The notes: generated by a model from the letters alone, not told the origin. A DNA stretch of 64,000 bases from CAZQQU01 sp964595625 (GCA_964595625.1 CAZQQU010000004.1:1-64000); one strand, 5' to 3'; positions 33,987 through 43,024 are shown, counted from the first letter of the stretch. Program-made: numbers and translations.

Positions 33987-35285
33987 TTATTTAAAGTTAA
34001 AACTATACACATAACCTAGTGTGATTTCTGGGAAATCTGCCTGACCTAGATTGGCATTGATATACCCTCCGACATAGAGATTGTGAACGGGTTTTTTATC
34101 GGTACCAATCAGGTAATATTTCATACCTAAACGACTGGTGATGGTACGTTTAAATTCATAATACCAGTTTAAGTCTTGTTTAATGGCTCGAATTTCGGGT
34201 TCACCTTGCTCATCGTAATGCACCCACCACCATCCATTGTTTAACCATTCCACTTGATAGAAAGGTTTGTAAATATTGACCCCCAACTGAAATTCTATAC
34301 CTACGTGGTTCATCAAAATTTCTCCGCTACCATAAAGTCCGATATTGGTAGAATACCCATACGGATTATTTAAAAACTCGGGATACAGTTCTTCGATATA
34401 CTCGCCATTGCTACTAATATAATCGTAATAATGCTGATAAAAGCGATAATAAAAACCACCACCAATACGGAAGGTATTGTTAAAGGTTTTACCGTATCCG
34501 GCCGAAAAAGCATACACCGGTTTGGGATCGTTGATAATATGTGACAGTACATTAACCCCAAAGCCCACTCGCGCTTCCAGATGGTTGTAGGTAGAACGCG
34601 AATAAGTTTCTGGAGCAAGAGCCAAAGCCTCCGGATCAATTTTGTGAAAACGGGATTCGTACGACAAGGTCACTAAGAAGGAATTATAACCGATATTAGG
34701 AAGCTTGGTATGGCCATTGGAGTGGTGCAAATAAGCCACACCGGTCTTAAAAAGTCCCTTATTGTTCTGAAACAATTCGTAATGTAACGACAAGCGGTAG
34801 GCCCAAGCAAAATCGGTAGATATCCCTTTGTTGGTCAAATTTTCTTTTAAATCAAACTTGTGACTGTGATAACTGAGACCTAAAGAGGTATAAAAGGTTA
34901 TCTTATCATTTTCAAAAGGATGAAATTCAAAATAAGGGTACAAGGATACTGACCAACCAATCTGATCCATGTTCCCGTATTCTGAAAATCCAGTAGTTAA
35001 ACCAGTTCTGGGGTTATTCAGTCGGTATTTCCACTCTTGGTCATTGATCGGGTTATACGAACCCAAACTAAAAAAAACTGACTTTTGAATCCCTCTATCG
35101 GGAAATCCGCTACCGGCCTCTTTGAGTTTTCCGATAAACAATTCAGGCATTATGTAGCGAGAATACAGCGGATCGGAAGGGGTTTCTTGTGCATAAACCG
35201 TTGCTGTTAGACATAGACTGATGATAAAAAAAAGTGATGGAGCTAACCAGTCCCTTTTTTTTAGCCGGGTAATTTTTTTCTTCAA
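33987..35285 (-). CDS. PagL-like lipid A 3-O-deacylase / acyloxyacyl hydrolase
   Basis: 432 residues with an N-terminal signal (PSLFFIISLCLTATVYAQ). The body looks like an outer-membrane beta-barrel with alternating aromatic strands (WSVSLYPYFEFHPF, ITFYTSLGLSYHSHKFDL). The PagL catalytic His-x-Ser-Asn motif appears as LHHSNGHTKLPNIGYNS. PagL removes the 3-O-linked chain of lipid A in the outer membrane. The protein is about twice the size of classical PagL, as is common in Bacteroidota. The only start that keeps the signal peptide is TTG 35285, just after an in-frame stop. It is 7 nt downstream of the M42 peptidase gene. Confidence 0.8.
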   Translation of the reverse strand: MKKKITRLKKRDWLAPSLFFIISLCLTATVYAQETPSDPLYSRYIMPELFIGKLKEAGSGFPDRGIQKSVFFSLGSYNPINDQEWKYRLNNPRTGLTTGFSEYGNMDQIGWSVSLYPYFEFHPFENDKITFYTSLGLSYHSHKFDLKENLTNKGISTDFAWAYRLSLHYELFQNNKGLFKTGVAYLHHSNGHTKLPNIGYNSFLVTLSYESRFHKIDPEALALAPETYSRSTYNHLEARVGFGVNVLSHIINDPKPVYAFSAGYGKTFNNTFRIGGGFYYRFYQHYYDYISSNGEYIEELYPEFLNNPYGYSTNIGLYGSGEILMNHVGIEFQLGVNIYKPFYQVEWLNNGWWWVHYDEQGEPEIRAIKQDLNWYYEFKRTITSRLGMKYYLIGTDKKPVHNLYVGGYINANLGQADFPEITLGYVYSFNFK

Positions 35286-35292
35286 AGGCTAC

Positions 35293-36381
35293 TTATTTAA
35301 AATAATTAAAAGATTGGTTATTAGTTATATTTAGTAAGGTGTGATAAATCAACTGAATTACATTTTCAACATCTTCTTGGTGAACCATTTCTACGGTGGT
35401 ATGCATATAGCGTAAAGGCAACGAAATTAATGCAGAGGGTACGCCCCCGTTACTATATGCAAAAGCATCGGTATCGGTTCCCGTAGAGCGCGAAGAAGCT
35501 AATCTTTGAAAGGGAATTTTATTTTTTTCTGCCGTTTCAATAATAAGTTCTCGTAGATTATTTTGTACTGCAGGAGCATACGAAATCACCGGTCCGTTAC
35601 CGATTTTTGTTTCACCTTCTGTTTTTTTATCAATCATAGGCGTGGTCGTATCATGACATACATCCGTAACAATAGCCACCTGGGGCTTTATGGTATGCGT
35701 AATCATTTCTGCACCACGCAATCCAATTTCTTCTTGCACTGAATTGGTGATATATAACCCATAAGGTAATTTCTTTTTGTTTTCTTTGAGTAAACGAGCT
35801 ACCTCGGCAATCATAAATCCTCCCATACGGTTGTCTAAAGCTCGACAAACAAATTTGTTTTTATTGAGAATCGTAAATGTATCGGGATACGTAATTACAC
35901 ATCCCACGTGTACTCCTAAATCGAGTACTTCTTGTTTGGAAAGGCAACCGACATCGATAAAAATATTCTCAATACTCGGTGCTTTTTCTTTTTGACCTCC
36001 TTTGCGAGTGTGAATGGCCGGCCAGCCAAACACTCCGGGAACTATCCCTTTTTTGGTATGAATATGGACTCTTTTTGAAGGAGCTATCTGATGATCACTG
36101 CCTCCATTTCTAATAACGTAAATCAATCCGTCATCAGTAATATAATTTACATACCACGAAATTTCATCGGCATGACCTTCGATGACTACTTTGTATTCCG
36201 CATCGGGATTGATTACGCCCACTGCAGTTCCGTAATTATCTGTAATAAAAGTATCAACATACGGTTTCAAATAGTTCATCCAGAGCTTTTGTCCAGTAGA
36301 TTCGTAACCGGTAGGAGATGCGTTGTTTAAATAATTTTCTAAAAAGTCTAGAGATTTCTTAGTAAGTATTGATTTTGCCAT
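35293..36381 (-). CDS. M42 family metallo-aminopeptidase
   Basis: 362 residues, a two-metal cytosolic aminopeptidase of the glutamyl-aminopeptidase/FrvX group. The metal and catalytic residues are all visible: VVIEGHADEISWYV (His and catalytic Asp), VCRALDNRMGGFM (bridging Asp), SVQEEIGLRGAEMI (Glu pair), IVTDVCHDTT (Asp), and LRYMHTTVEMVHQEDV (His). ATG start at 36381. No TAnnTTTG box was found upstream. It is co-transcribed with the PagL-like gene. Confidence 0.95.
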   Translation of the reverse strand: MAKSILTKKSLDFLENYLNNASPTGYESTGQKLWMNYLKPYVDTFITDNYGTAVGVINPDAEYKVVIEGHADEISWYVNYITDDGLIYVIRNGGSDHQIAPSKRVHIHTKKGIVPGVFGWPAIHTRKGGQKEKAPSIENIFIDVGCLSKQEVLDLGVHVGCVITYPDTFTILNKNKFVCRALDNRMGGFMIAEVARLLKENKKKLPYGLYITNSVQEEIGLRGAEMITHTIKPQVAIVTDVCHDTTTPMIDKKTEGETKIGNGPVISYAPAVQNNLRELIIETAEKNKIPFQRLASSRSTGTDTDAFAYSNGGVPSALISLPLRYMHTTVEMVHQEDVENVIQLIYHTLLNITNNQSFNYFK

Positions 36382-36503
36382 GTCTATACATCAATTATTG
36401 AATTTGTAAAAATACCAATATTTATTAATTGAAAAAGGCGAAGCTACATAAAAAATATCCGTCACAGGTGGCTAAATATTTTTTTGCTAAAAATTAAAAT
36501 GAC

Positions 36504-36511
36504 TATTTTTG
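36504..36511 (+). promoter_or_regulatory. TATTTTTG -7 box of ndk
   Basis: A TAnnTTTG match 25 nt before ATG 36537. The candidate TTG start at 36516 would fall at the transcription start, so the ATG is preferred. Confidence 0.55.
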
Positions 36512-36536
36512 CGGCTTGAATCAAAAAAAAGAACGT

Positions 36537-36956
36537 ATGGCAACCAATAGGACATTTACTATGTTAAAACCCGATAGTGTAAGAGACGGACATATCGGTG
36601 CGATTTTAGAAAAAATTACCGCTGCAGGTTTCCGCATTGTAGCAATGAAACTTACTCAAATGACTACTCAAGACGCTGAGGCTTTTTATGCCATTCATAA
36701 AGAACGGCCCTTTTTTGGCGAGTTAGTTGAATATATGACCAGTGGCCCCATTGTAGCTGCCATATTAGAAAAAGAAAATGCGGTGGAAGATTTTAGAAAA
36801 TTGATTGGTGCTACCAATCCGGCTGAGGCTGCAGAAGGTACCATTAGAAAATTATATGCCAAATCGATCGGTGAAAATGCCATCCACGGAAGTGATAGTG
36901 ATGAAAATGCCGCTATCGAAAGTGCTTTTCACTTTGCCGGCAGAGAAATGTTTTAA
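36537..36956 (+). CDS. ndk: Nucleoside-diphosphate kinase
   Basis: 139 residues from ATG 36537, the standard length. It exchanges the gamma phosphate between NTPs and dNDPs through a phosphohistidine. TFTMLKPDSVRDGHIG is the family start, and the active-site histidine is in NAIHGSDSDENAAIESAFHF. ERPFFGELVEYMTSGP is also conserved. A single-gene unit with its own promoter and terminator. Confidence 0.98.
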   Translation: MATNRTFTMLKPDSVRDGHIGAILEKITAAGFRIVAMKLTQMTTQDAEAFYAIHKERPFFGELVEYMTSGPIVAAILEKENAVEDFRKLIGATNPAEAAEGTIRKLYAKSIGENAIHGSDSDENAAIESAFHFAGREMF

Positions 36957-36978
36957 ACACACTTTTTATAAAAAAATA

Positions 36979-37010
36979 AAAGGAGAATTGTTAAACAATT
37001 CTCCTTTTTT
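36979..37010 (+). terminator. Terminator of ndk
   Basis: Arms aggagaattgt and acaattctcct with a 3-nt loop, followed by a T-run, 24 nt after the ndk stop. Confidence 0.9.
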
Positions 37011-37084
37011 TATATCTGGGTAACCCTCAAAATTCGAGAAATTCCTTTTTCCTCCCACATCTACTGAATAGAATTAATAATAAA

Positions 37085-37109
37085 ACCGGTAAATCGTAGA
37101 TTTACCGGT
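37085..37109 (-). terminator. Terminator of tRNA-Leu
   Basis: Arms accggtaaatc and gatttaccggt around gta; on the minus strand TTTTATTATT follows. It lies 7 nt beyond the 3' end of the tRNA. Confidence 0.85.
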
Positions 37110-37116
37110 CTGTTAG

Positions 37117-37198
37117 TACCCAGAGCCGGGATCGAACCGGCACGGATTGCTCCACTGGTGTTTGAGACCAGCGCGTCTACCAATTCCGCCATCTGGGC
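37117..37198 (-). tRNA. tRNA-Leu (anticodon CAA)
   Basis: An 82-nt type II tRNA on the minus strand. The acceptor arm GCCCAGA pairs with TCTGGGT (one G-T). The D-arm region contains AATTGGTAGAC. The anticodon stem CTGGT/ACCAG encloses the loop CTCAAAC, giving CAA, which reads UUG. A long variable arm follows, then the T arm GCCGGTTCGATCCCGGC. The 3' CCA is not encoded. Confidence 0.97.
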
Positions 37199-37379
37199 AG
37201 TTTATTATCCTATCATTTTTAGATAAAAAAAGAGAGGACAGCCATTCCAATCATTCAGAAAATTCTTACTGAGAATCTTCAAAATTTAGTTCTGGTTTTG
37301 GGCTGACAAAAATATAAAAATATTTGATTTTAAAAACCAAATATGACGGATTTATTCGCCAAAGAATAAAATTATTTTC

Positions 37380-37387
37380 TAAATTTG
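37380..37387 (+). promoter_or_regulatory. TAAATTTG -7 box of prs
   Basis: A TAnnTTTG match 51 nt before ATG 37439. Its last three bases are the TTG that could be mistaken for a start at 37385. Confidence 0.55.
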
Positions 37388-37438
37388 CACCTCAAATATT
37401 ATTATACCGCTAATATAGTATCTTACAACCATTTAGTT

Positions 37439-38380
37439 ATGTCTGTCTCTACTCCGGAATCCAAAATATTTGCTTGTTCACAAAGTGTGGACTTAGCTGA
37501 AAAAATTGCTCAGGATTATGGTGTTGCACTGGGTAATGTGATTACCTCTCATTACAGTGACGGCGAGTTTCAACCTTCATTTGAAGAGTCGATTCGAGGG
37601 AGACGTGTTTTTTTGATTGGATCTACCTTTCCTTCTAGTGACAACTTGATGGAATTATTACTGATGATAGATGCTGCCAAAAGAGCCTCGGCCAGACACA
37701 TCACCGCAGTAATACCGTATTATGGATGGGCACGCCAAGACCGAAAAGACAAACCTCGGGTGCCGATAGCGTCTAAATTGGTTGCTAAAATGCTGGAAAC
37801 AGCTGGAGCTACGAGAATTATTACGATGGATTTGCATGCGGATCAGATTCAAGGTTTCTTTGAAAAACCGGTAGATCATTTATTTGCATCCACCATCTTT
37901 ATCCCCTATATCAAAAGTTTGCAATTAGATAACCTTACCATTGCCTCACCAGATATGGGTGGCTCTAAAAGAGCTTATGCCTATTCTAAATTTTTAGAAA
38001 GCGATGTAGTAATCTGTTATAAACAGCGAGAAAAAGCCAATAAAATTGCCTATATGGAGTTGATTGGTAATGTGGAAAATAAGAATGTCATCTTAGTGGA
38101 TGATATGGTCGATACCGCCGGTACCCTTACCAAAGCTGCCGAAGTGATGCTAGCCAAAGGAGCACTAAGTGTTCGTGCCGTCTGTACCCATCCTATATTA
38201 TCAGGTAAAGCTATAGAAACTATTGAGAATTCTGCTTTAGAAGAGCTCATAGTTACAGACTCTATTCCACTTAAAAGAGAAAGTAAAAAAATAAAAGTAT
38301 TGTCTTGTTCAAGACTCTTTGCTGATGTAATGATTCGAGTCAATACCAACCAAAGTATAAGTTCACAATTTATAATGTAA
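37439..38380 (+). CDS. prs: Ribose-phosphate pyrophosphokinase
   Basis: 313 residues from ATG 37439. It makes PRPP from ribose 5-phosphate and ATP for nucleotide, histidine and tryptophan synthesis. Diagnostic blocks: YGWARQDRKDKPRVPI (ATP-binding flexible loop), TMDLHADQIQGFF, and the PRPP-binding loop VILVDDMVDTAGT. The length is typical. It is followed 44 nt later by rplY, probably in one transcript. The PRPP-using pyrE lies 3 kb downstream. Confidence 0.97.
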   Translation: MSVSTPESKIFACSQSVDLAEKIAQDYGVALGNVITSHYSDGEFQPSFEESIRGRRVFLIGSTFPSSDNLMELLLMIDAAKRASARHITAVIPYYGWARQDRKDKPRVPIASKLVAKMLETAGATRIITMDLHADQIQGFFEKPVDHLFASTIFIPYIKSLQLDNLTIASPDMGGSKRAYAYSKFLESDVVICYKQREKANKIAYMELIGNVENKNVILVDDMVDTAGTLTKAAEVMLAKGALSVRAVCTHPILSGKAIETIENSALEELIVTDSIPLKRESKKIKVLSCSRLFADVMIRVNTNQSISSQFIM

Positions 38381-38424
38381 AACCAGCCTTACTGGCTACT
38401 ATTTATTAATCACAATTTAAAACA

Positions 38425-39054
38425 ATGAAATCAATTACAATCAATGGATCTCTAAGAGAAAGCGTGGGAAAAGCTGCGACTAAGTCCTTACGTAATGCTG
38501 AAAAGGTTCCTTGCGTAGTGTACGGAGGAGACGAACCCATTCATTTTTCAGCTGAAGAAAAAGCATTTAAAAATTTGGTATATACTCCGGATGTACATAC
38601 CGTTGTAGTTAAACTGGATTCGGGCGAAAAAATAAACGCTATCCTTCAAGATATACAATACCATCCTGTTACCGATCGTATTTTACACGTAGATTTCTAC
38701 AGACTGTACGATGACAAAGAAGTAACGCTAGAAATACCTGTAAAAATTGTAGGTAACTCTAGAGGTGTAAGAAACGGAGGGGTTTTACGAGTACCTAACA
38801 GAAAGCTGAAAGTTAAAGCCCTACCTGCTAATCTACCCGATTATATTGAAGCCGACATCACCGAGCTTCGTATCGGAAATAAACTTTATATCACCGAACT
38901 TACGAACGATAACTATAAGTTTATGCATCCCGATAATACGGTAATTGCACAGGTGAGAACTTCAAGAAACGTTGTTGAGGACACCGAAGAGGAAACAGGA
39001 GATGATGGAGAGGTAGCACCAGCCGCTGAAGGAGAAGAAGCCGCTGAATCATAA
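38425..39054 (+). CDS. rplY: Ribosomal protein bL25 (CTC/general stress type)
   Basis: 209 residues: an N-terminal L25 domain (about 1-90, including VVYGGDEPIHFS and ILHVDFYRLYDDKEV) binding 5S rRNA, plus the CTC-type C-terminal beta domain (about 95-185; GVLRVPNRKLKVKALPANLP). It ends in an acidic Glu/Ala-rich tail that varies between species. The prs-rplY order is shared by many bacteria. A terminator follows. Confidence 0.96.
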   Translation: MKSITINGSLRESVGKAATKSLRNAEKVPCVVYGGDEPIHFSAEEKAFKNLVYTPDVHTVVVKLDSGEKINAILQDIQYHPVTDRILHVDFYRLYDDKEVTLEIPVKIVGNSRGVRNGGVLRVPNRKLKVKALPANLPDYIEADITELRIGNKLYITELTNDNYKFMHPDNTVIAQVRTSRNVVEDTEEETGDDGEVAPAAEGEEAAES

Positions 39055-39078
39055 AAAACATATATTTATCGTATAACA

Positions 39079-39107
39079 AAAAGCCGGGATTAAACCGGCT
39101 TTTTTTT
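39079..39107 (+). terminator. Terminator of prs-rplY
   Basis: Arms aagccgg and ccggctt with a 7-nt loop and a T-run, 25 nt after the rplY stop. Confidence 0.88.
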
Positions 39108-39480
39108 GAAAACAAGATTTTTTTTAACTACCATCTAATCTAGTCTGTGATAATGTTCTATAAGTAGAAGTGTAATGAGAAACTCTATGAAGCTGTATGA
39201 GATTTCAAAATTCCAAATACGTATTAGTATACCAATTCGAATAATAATACTATTGCTGCCAATTGCAGTTGTAACAGCTATCAATAAACAACTAACAGTT
39301 TAGACTGAAAGTGCCAAGTATCTAATTTAGATTCCTTCTTTGCCCAGTGTTATAAAGGCAACTTTACTTTTAAGAGCAAAACATAAATCGGTTCTATTGT
39401 TTTCTACCCTTAGTTAGTTTCCCTTAAAGGAAACATGGATTGAGATGTTAGAAAAACAGGGATTGAAAAAGTAGAGGTAT
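39108..39480. other. Intergenic region, no gene seen
   Basis: About 370 bp between two convergent-facing terminators. Stops interrupt all frames and no RNA gene or repeat was recognised. Confidence 0.5.
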
Positions 39481-39511
39481 AAAAAAACCCGGCTTAAAGC
39501 CGGGTTTTTTT
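39481..39511 (-). terminator. Terminator of the 39529-40458 cargo gene
   Basis: Arms aacccggct and agccgggtt around taa with A- and T-runs on both sides; 18 nt beyond the stop. Bidirectional. Confidence 0.9.
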
Positions 39512-39528
39512 ATTGTATAGGAGTTAAA

Positions 39529-40458
39529 TTATTTCTTAACTACTTTTTGAGTAACAGTACCTTGGTTTGTTTCAATTGAAATCAAGTAAATTCCAGATTG
39601 TAATTGAGACATATTTAATGTACCGTTTACAAATGAAATTCCAGTATTTTTACCTAAGATGTTGAATACAGAAACATTCTGAATTTCAACACCTGCAGGT
39701 ACGTTTACATTTACGATATCAACAGCAGGGTTAGGATAAATAGAAACATTTTCTAAACTAAATTCACCAATTGAAAGTGGTGCACAGTCACCGTAAACAG
39801 CCCACTCACTATCAAAGAATTCACCTGGATAATCCTCGTAAGTAATAGGATCATAGATACCATCTAAACCAGCCTGAGATTGGTAGTTATAGTGGTAAGA
39901 GCCCATATCTTCTCCCCAAAAGAAACCTACCCAGTAAACGTGCTGAGCACTACCTGAAGTAACAGTTAAACCTATCCAATATCTCTTAGGATCTGGATCT
40001 GAGTTTGTAACTGTAATAGGAGTATCTAATTCATAATCCATATACCACATAGTATAACCTGCAAAAGTATCAGGGTGTGGGGTATTACCCGCAGCAACTA
40101 AGTTACTGTCTGTTAGTCCAGAACCAGGAGCCATTCCTGAATCCTCATAGACTCTGATAGTAGCTGCACTAATATCAGCAGGGTTACCAGCTAATGGTAA
40201 TAAAAGGAAAGATATATCTGTAATTTCAAAAGACGAGTTACCATCTACCATAAAATCATTCGCAACAGCAAATGGACCGTGATCGGTAACTGCATTTGCC
40301 AGAATTAATTGATTATAAGGTTCAAATTCTTGTGAACAAGCATCTTCAATTCCAAGAAACCCGTTATAAGGATCTGCAGACCCAACTAAATACTGTTGGT
40401 TGGTTTGAGCAAAACCTATCACACTTGTCATAAATAAAGCCAATGTAATTTTTTTCAT
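39529..40458 (-). CDS. Secreted protein with T9SS type A sorting domain
   Basis: 309 residues from ATG 40456-40458, beginning with the signal peptide MKKITLALFMTSVIGFAQ. The central region of about 210 residues is beta-rich and Asp/Gly/Tyr-rich (WYMDYELDTPITVTNSDPDP), with no enzyme motif I can name. The last 75 residues are a type A sorting domain (SIYPNPAVDIVNVNVP through GIYLISIETNQGTVTQKVVKK). That domain is removed or used for cell-surface attachment during T9SS export. It is a single-gene unit with its own TATCTTTG box and a strong terminator. The function of the mature part is unknown. Confidence 0.92.
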   Translation of the reverse strand: MKKITLALFMTSVIGFAQTNQQYLVGSADPYNGFLGIEDACSQEFEPYNQLILANAVTDHGPFAVANDFMVDGNSSFEITDISFLLLPLAGNPADISAATIRVYEDSGMAPGSGLTDSNLVAAGNTPHPDTFAGYTMWYMDYELDTPITVTNSDPDPKRYWIGLTVTSGSAQHVYWVGFFWGEDMGSYHYNYQSQAGLDGIYDPITYEDYPGEFFDSEWAVYGDCAPLSIGEFSLENVSIYPNPAVDIVNVNVPAGVEIQNVSVFNILGKNTGISFVNGTLNMSQLQSGIYLISIETNQGTVTQKVVKK

Positions 40459-40495
40459 GTCTAAAAATTTTAAATGAATTTTATATTTAATAATG

Positions 40496-40503
40496 CAAAG
40501 ATA
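40496..40503 (-). promoter_or_regulatory. TATCTTTG -7 box of the T9SS cargo gene
   Basis: A TAnnTTTG match on the minus strand, 37 nt before ATG 40458. A TTG lies 24 nt further upstream, close to consensus spacing. Confidence 0.6.
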
Positions 40504-40569
40504 ATGATTAATTTGAATTGAACGAATCAAAAATACTCTTATTTTATTGTTAAAAATAGTAACCTATTA

Positions 40570-41154
40570 TTATTCAAAAAGTTCCCGGATGTTAGCATAC
40601 GAATTATTTAACGTTTTCTTCCATTTTTCGGGCATTTTCCAGACTGCTTTCTTAATTCCTTCATTGGTTTGGGGAGTTAAATCACCTTGAAAATCGGTTA
40701 CCATTTCAAACCAATAGGTTTCTTTTAACTTAATTTTACCTTGTCTATTAAAAAAATGATAGGTCACAGTTAGCGGCTTCACAATTTCGAGCTGAGCAAC
40801 TCCAGTTTCTTCTTCAGTTTCTCGGATGGCTGCATTTTCTATTTTCTCGCCTCCTTCTACCCGCCCCTTTGGTAAATCCCACTTCCCATTCCTTTTGATA
40901 AACAACAGTGCCCCCTCTGTATTATAAACTACCCCCCCGGCAGCTATCACCACCTCGGTTTTTTTTTTGAATTTTTGGAGTAAATTTTCTGAATTCCGAT
41001 GATATAAATACACTTTATCCCAGATTCCTTTAGATAATTTATCGACAATCTTAGGAATATCGGCATCTTTCATCCGAATACACGGCGTTCCCTCTCTTTC
41101 GACTTTTTTATCGGTCAGAAAAATCGGTTTATCATTCACAAAAACTTTATACAT
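40570..41154 (-). CDS. NUDIX hydrolase
   Basis: 194 residues. The Nudix box is complete (GRVEGGEKIENAAIRETEEE, then TG), preceded by GKWDLPKG, and lies at about residues 115-140 behind a helical N-terminal extension of 70-80 residues. The family hydrolyses nucleoside diphosphates linked to other groups; this subgroup has no assigned substrate. It is divergent from pyrE with only 8 nt between the start codons, so their promoters must overlap. Confidence 0.9.
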   Translation of the reverse strand: MYKVFVNDKPIFLTDKKVEREGTPCIRMKDADIPKIVDKLSKGIWDKVYLYHRNSENLLQKFKKKTEVVIAAGGVVYNTEGALLFIKRNGKWDLPKGRVEGGEKIENAAIRETEEETGVAQLEIVKPLTVTYHFFNRQGKIKLKETYWFEMVTDFQGDLTPQTNEGIKKAVWKMPEKWKKTLNNSYANIRELFE

Positions 41155-41157
41155 TTG
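41150..41157 (+). promoter_or_regulatory. TACATTTG -7 box directly before pyrE
   Basis: A TAnnTTTG match, 5 nt before the pyrE ATG and overlapping the start codon of the divergent Nudix gene. A transcript from it would be essentially leaderless. Confidence 0.5.
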
Positions 41158-41162
41158 CGTCT

Positions 41163-41804
41163 ATGGTTATAGATACAACAACAGCAAAAAAAACAGCTGC
41201 GTTGCTGTTACAAATAAATGCAATTAAATTAGAACCCCAAAACCCTTTTGTATGGGCATCTGGGTGGAAATCACCGGTGTACTGTGATAACCGAATTGTA
41301 CTTTCGTATCCCGAAATTAGAAATTTTTTACGAAAAAATATAGCTCAACAAATAATTAATACCTGCGGTCAACCCGATGTTATCGCCGGGGTAGCCACGG
41401 GTGCTATTGGAATGGGAATGCTAGTAGCCGATTATTTAAATCTTCCCTTTGTCTATGTCCGACCAGAGCCCAAAAGTCACGGTCGGAAAAATCAAATTGA
41501 AGGAGCTTTGAAGGCAGGGCAAACAGTAGTAGTCATCGAAGACCTGATTAGTACAGGCAAAAGCAGTCTTAATGCCGTGGCCGCTTTGCGCGAAGCAGGT
41601 GCCGAAATTAAAGCTATGTGGGCCTTATTTACTTATGATTTTGAACAATCTACCCAACAATTTCAATCGCAAAACCTTCCACTCTATACCCTGAGTGATT
41701 ATCATTTTTTGTTAGAACAAGCTCAAGAAATTAATTATATTGATTCCAATCACATCGAACTACTTAAAAAATGGCGCGAAAATCCCGAAACATGGAGCGT
41801 GTAA
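41163..41804 (+). CDS. pyrE: Orotate phosphoribosyltransferase
   Basis: 213 residues. It joins orotate to PRPP to give OMP in pyrimidine synthesis. Motifs: NPFVWASGWKSPVYCDNRI, GVATGAIGMGMLVADYL, and VYVRPEPKSHGRKNQIEG (active-site Lys loop). The PRPP-binding loop is VVVIEDLISTGKSS. The length is normal. It is followed 40 nt later by an SRPBCC gene. Confidence 0.97.
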   Translation: MVIDTTTAKKTAALLLQINAIKLEPQNPFVWASGWKSPVYCDNRIVLSYPEIRNFLRKNIAQQIINTCGQPDVIAGVATGAIGMGMLVADYLNLPFVYVRPEPKSHGRKNQIEGALKAGQTVVVIEDLISTGKSSLNAVAALREAGAEIKAMWALFTYDFEQSTQQFQSQNLPLYTLSDYHFLLEQAQEINYIDSNHIELLKKWRENPETWSV

Positions 41805-41844
41805 GTACGGTGTCTGAATAAATATTTCACTTAATCTATTACAA

Positions 41845-42237
41845 ATGAATATACAAAGTCCCTTGGTGACCACCCAATTAACCCCTTCCGAACTTTTTGA
41901 CTTTTTAAGTCAGGTCAAAAATTTCGAAAAACTCATGCCTAAAAACACCACTAAATTTGAACTAATTGATGAGCAATCATTTGTTTTTGCCCTTCAAGGC
42001 ATGCCCGAAATTTCTCTGCAATTACAAGAGGCTATCCCACATTCCAAAATAGTTTTAGGTTCGGCAAGTGACAAATTATCTTTTACCCTTACGGGAAATA
42101 TTCATGAAACCGAAGCTGGTAAAGCAACAGCCCAACTTCACTTTAGTGGAGAATTTAATATGATGATGGCGATGATGATCAAAGGACCTATTACCAAATT
42201 TCTAGATACTCTAGCCACCAACATTCAACAATTATAG
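41845..42237 (+). CDS. SRPBCC-fold protein
   Basis: 130 residues with the START/polyketide-cyclase-like helix-grip pattern: an N-terminal strand, helix SELFDFLSQVKNFEKLMP, then strands FVFALQGMPEISLQLQEAI and KATAQLHFSGEFNM, and a long C-terminal helix GPITKFLDTLATNIQQ. These proteins bind small hydrophobic ligands; no specific ligand can be named. Its conserved neighbour is pyrE. Its end overlaps birA, on the other strand, by 6 nt. Confidence 0.8.
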   Translation: MNIQSPLVTTQLTPSELFDFLSQVKNFEKLMPKNTTKFELIDEQSFVFALQGMPEISLQLQEAIPHSKIVLGSASDKLSFTLTGNIHETEAGKATAQLHFSGEFNMMMAMMIKGPITKFLDTLATNIQQL

Positions 42238-42957
42238 TTGCATTTTAATTTGTTGTAAATCATATTCCTCATACAATCCTTGTGGGTCTTCGACAATGAG
42301 TTTTCCAGTAGTTGAAATATCTCGTATAACCCCGATAAAATTTCCTGCTTGGGCTGTTTCAAAAACTCCAGGTACATTTCTTTTGTACAAATGTTCTAAA
42401 TAATTGGCTTTCACTTCCTCTGTAGTTTGTTGTAAACGCTCTAGTTCACGATCCAGAGCCTGAAGTACCCCATCGACCACCTGATCCCGGTCGTATTTTT
42501 TTTGAGTGGACAAAAACATCGAGGTAGCCTGTGGCAGACCGGGTAAGCTTTGTTCGTTGACATTGAGTCCAATACCGATAATTATTCCATGGATATGCCC
42601 TCCTTGAGAAAGGTTTTCTATCAAGATTCCACAAATTTTTTTACCCGCTGACAGAATGTCGTTTGGCCATTTAACCATCACTTCCGGAACGCCTAAATCA
42701 GTCAAGGTTTTTTTTATGGCTAAAGAAACCGCCATGAGAATATAAAAAGCTTGGCACAACTCCCACTTAAAAGGCTTGTAAACACTAAAAGTCAAACTTT
42801 TACCCGCTTGGGATATCCATGTTTTTCCTACCTGACCTCGACCGGATGTTTGATGTTCTGCGATGACCACACAAGCATGCTGACTCCCGTTTTCGATAAG
42901 AAATTCCTTTAAAAAAGTGTTGGTTGAGCCTGTGGCATTGATTTTGAGTATAAACAT
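42232..42957 (-). CDS. birA: Biotin--[acetyl-CoA-carboxylase] ligase
   Basis: A 241-residue class I biotin protein ligase lacking the N-terminal DNA-binding domain, so it is an enzyme only and not a repressor. The adenylate-binding loop is TSGRGQVGKTWIS (usually GRGRxG). VKWPNDILSAGKKICGILIE and IIIGIGLNVN are the other family blocks. A short C-terminal SH3-like domain follows. It attaches biotin to the carrier subunit of acetyl-CoA carboxylase. Confidence 0.95.
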   Translation of the reverse strand: MFILKINATGSTNTFLKEFLIENGSQHACVVIAEHQTSGRGQVGKTWISQAGKSLTFSVYKPFKWELCQAFYILMAVSLAIKKTLTDLGVPEVMVKWPNDILSAGKKICGILIENLSQGGHIHGIIIGIGLNVNEQSLPGLPQATSMFLSTQKKYDRDQVVDGVLQALDRELERLQQTTEEVKANYLEHLYKRNVPGVFETAQAGNFIGVIRDISTTGKLIVEDPQGLYEEYDLQQIKMQL

Positions 42958-43016
42958 CCGAGTCGTAATAAGTTAAAACTTGTTTAATTACACCGCAAAA
43001 GAATATAAAAAAACAA

Positions 43017-43024
43017 TAACTTTG
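43017..43024 (+). promoter_or_regulatory. TAACTTTG -7 box of the rsfS-ftsH operon
   Basis: A TAnnTTTG match 16 nt before the rsfS ATG. Confidence 0.55.
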
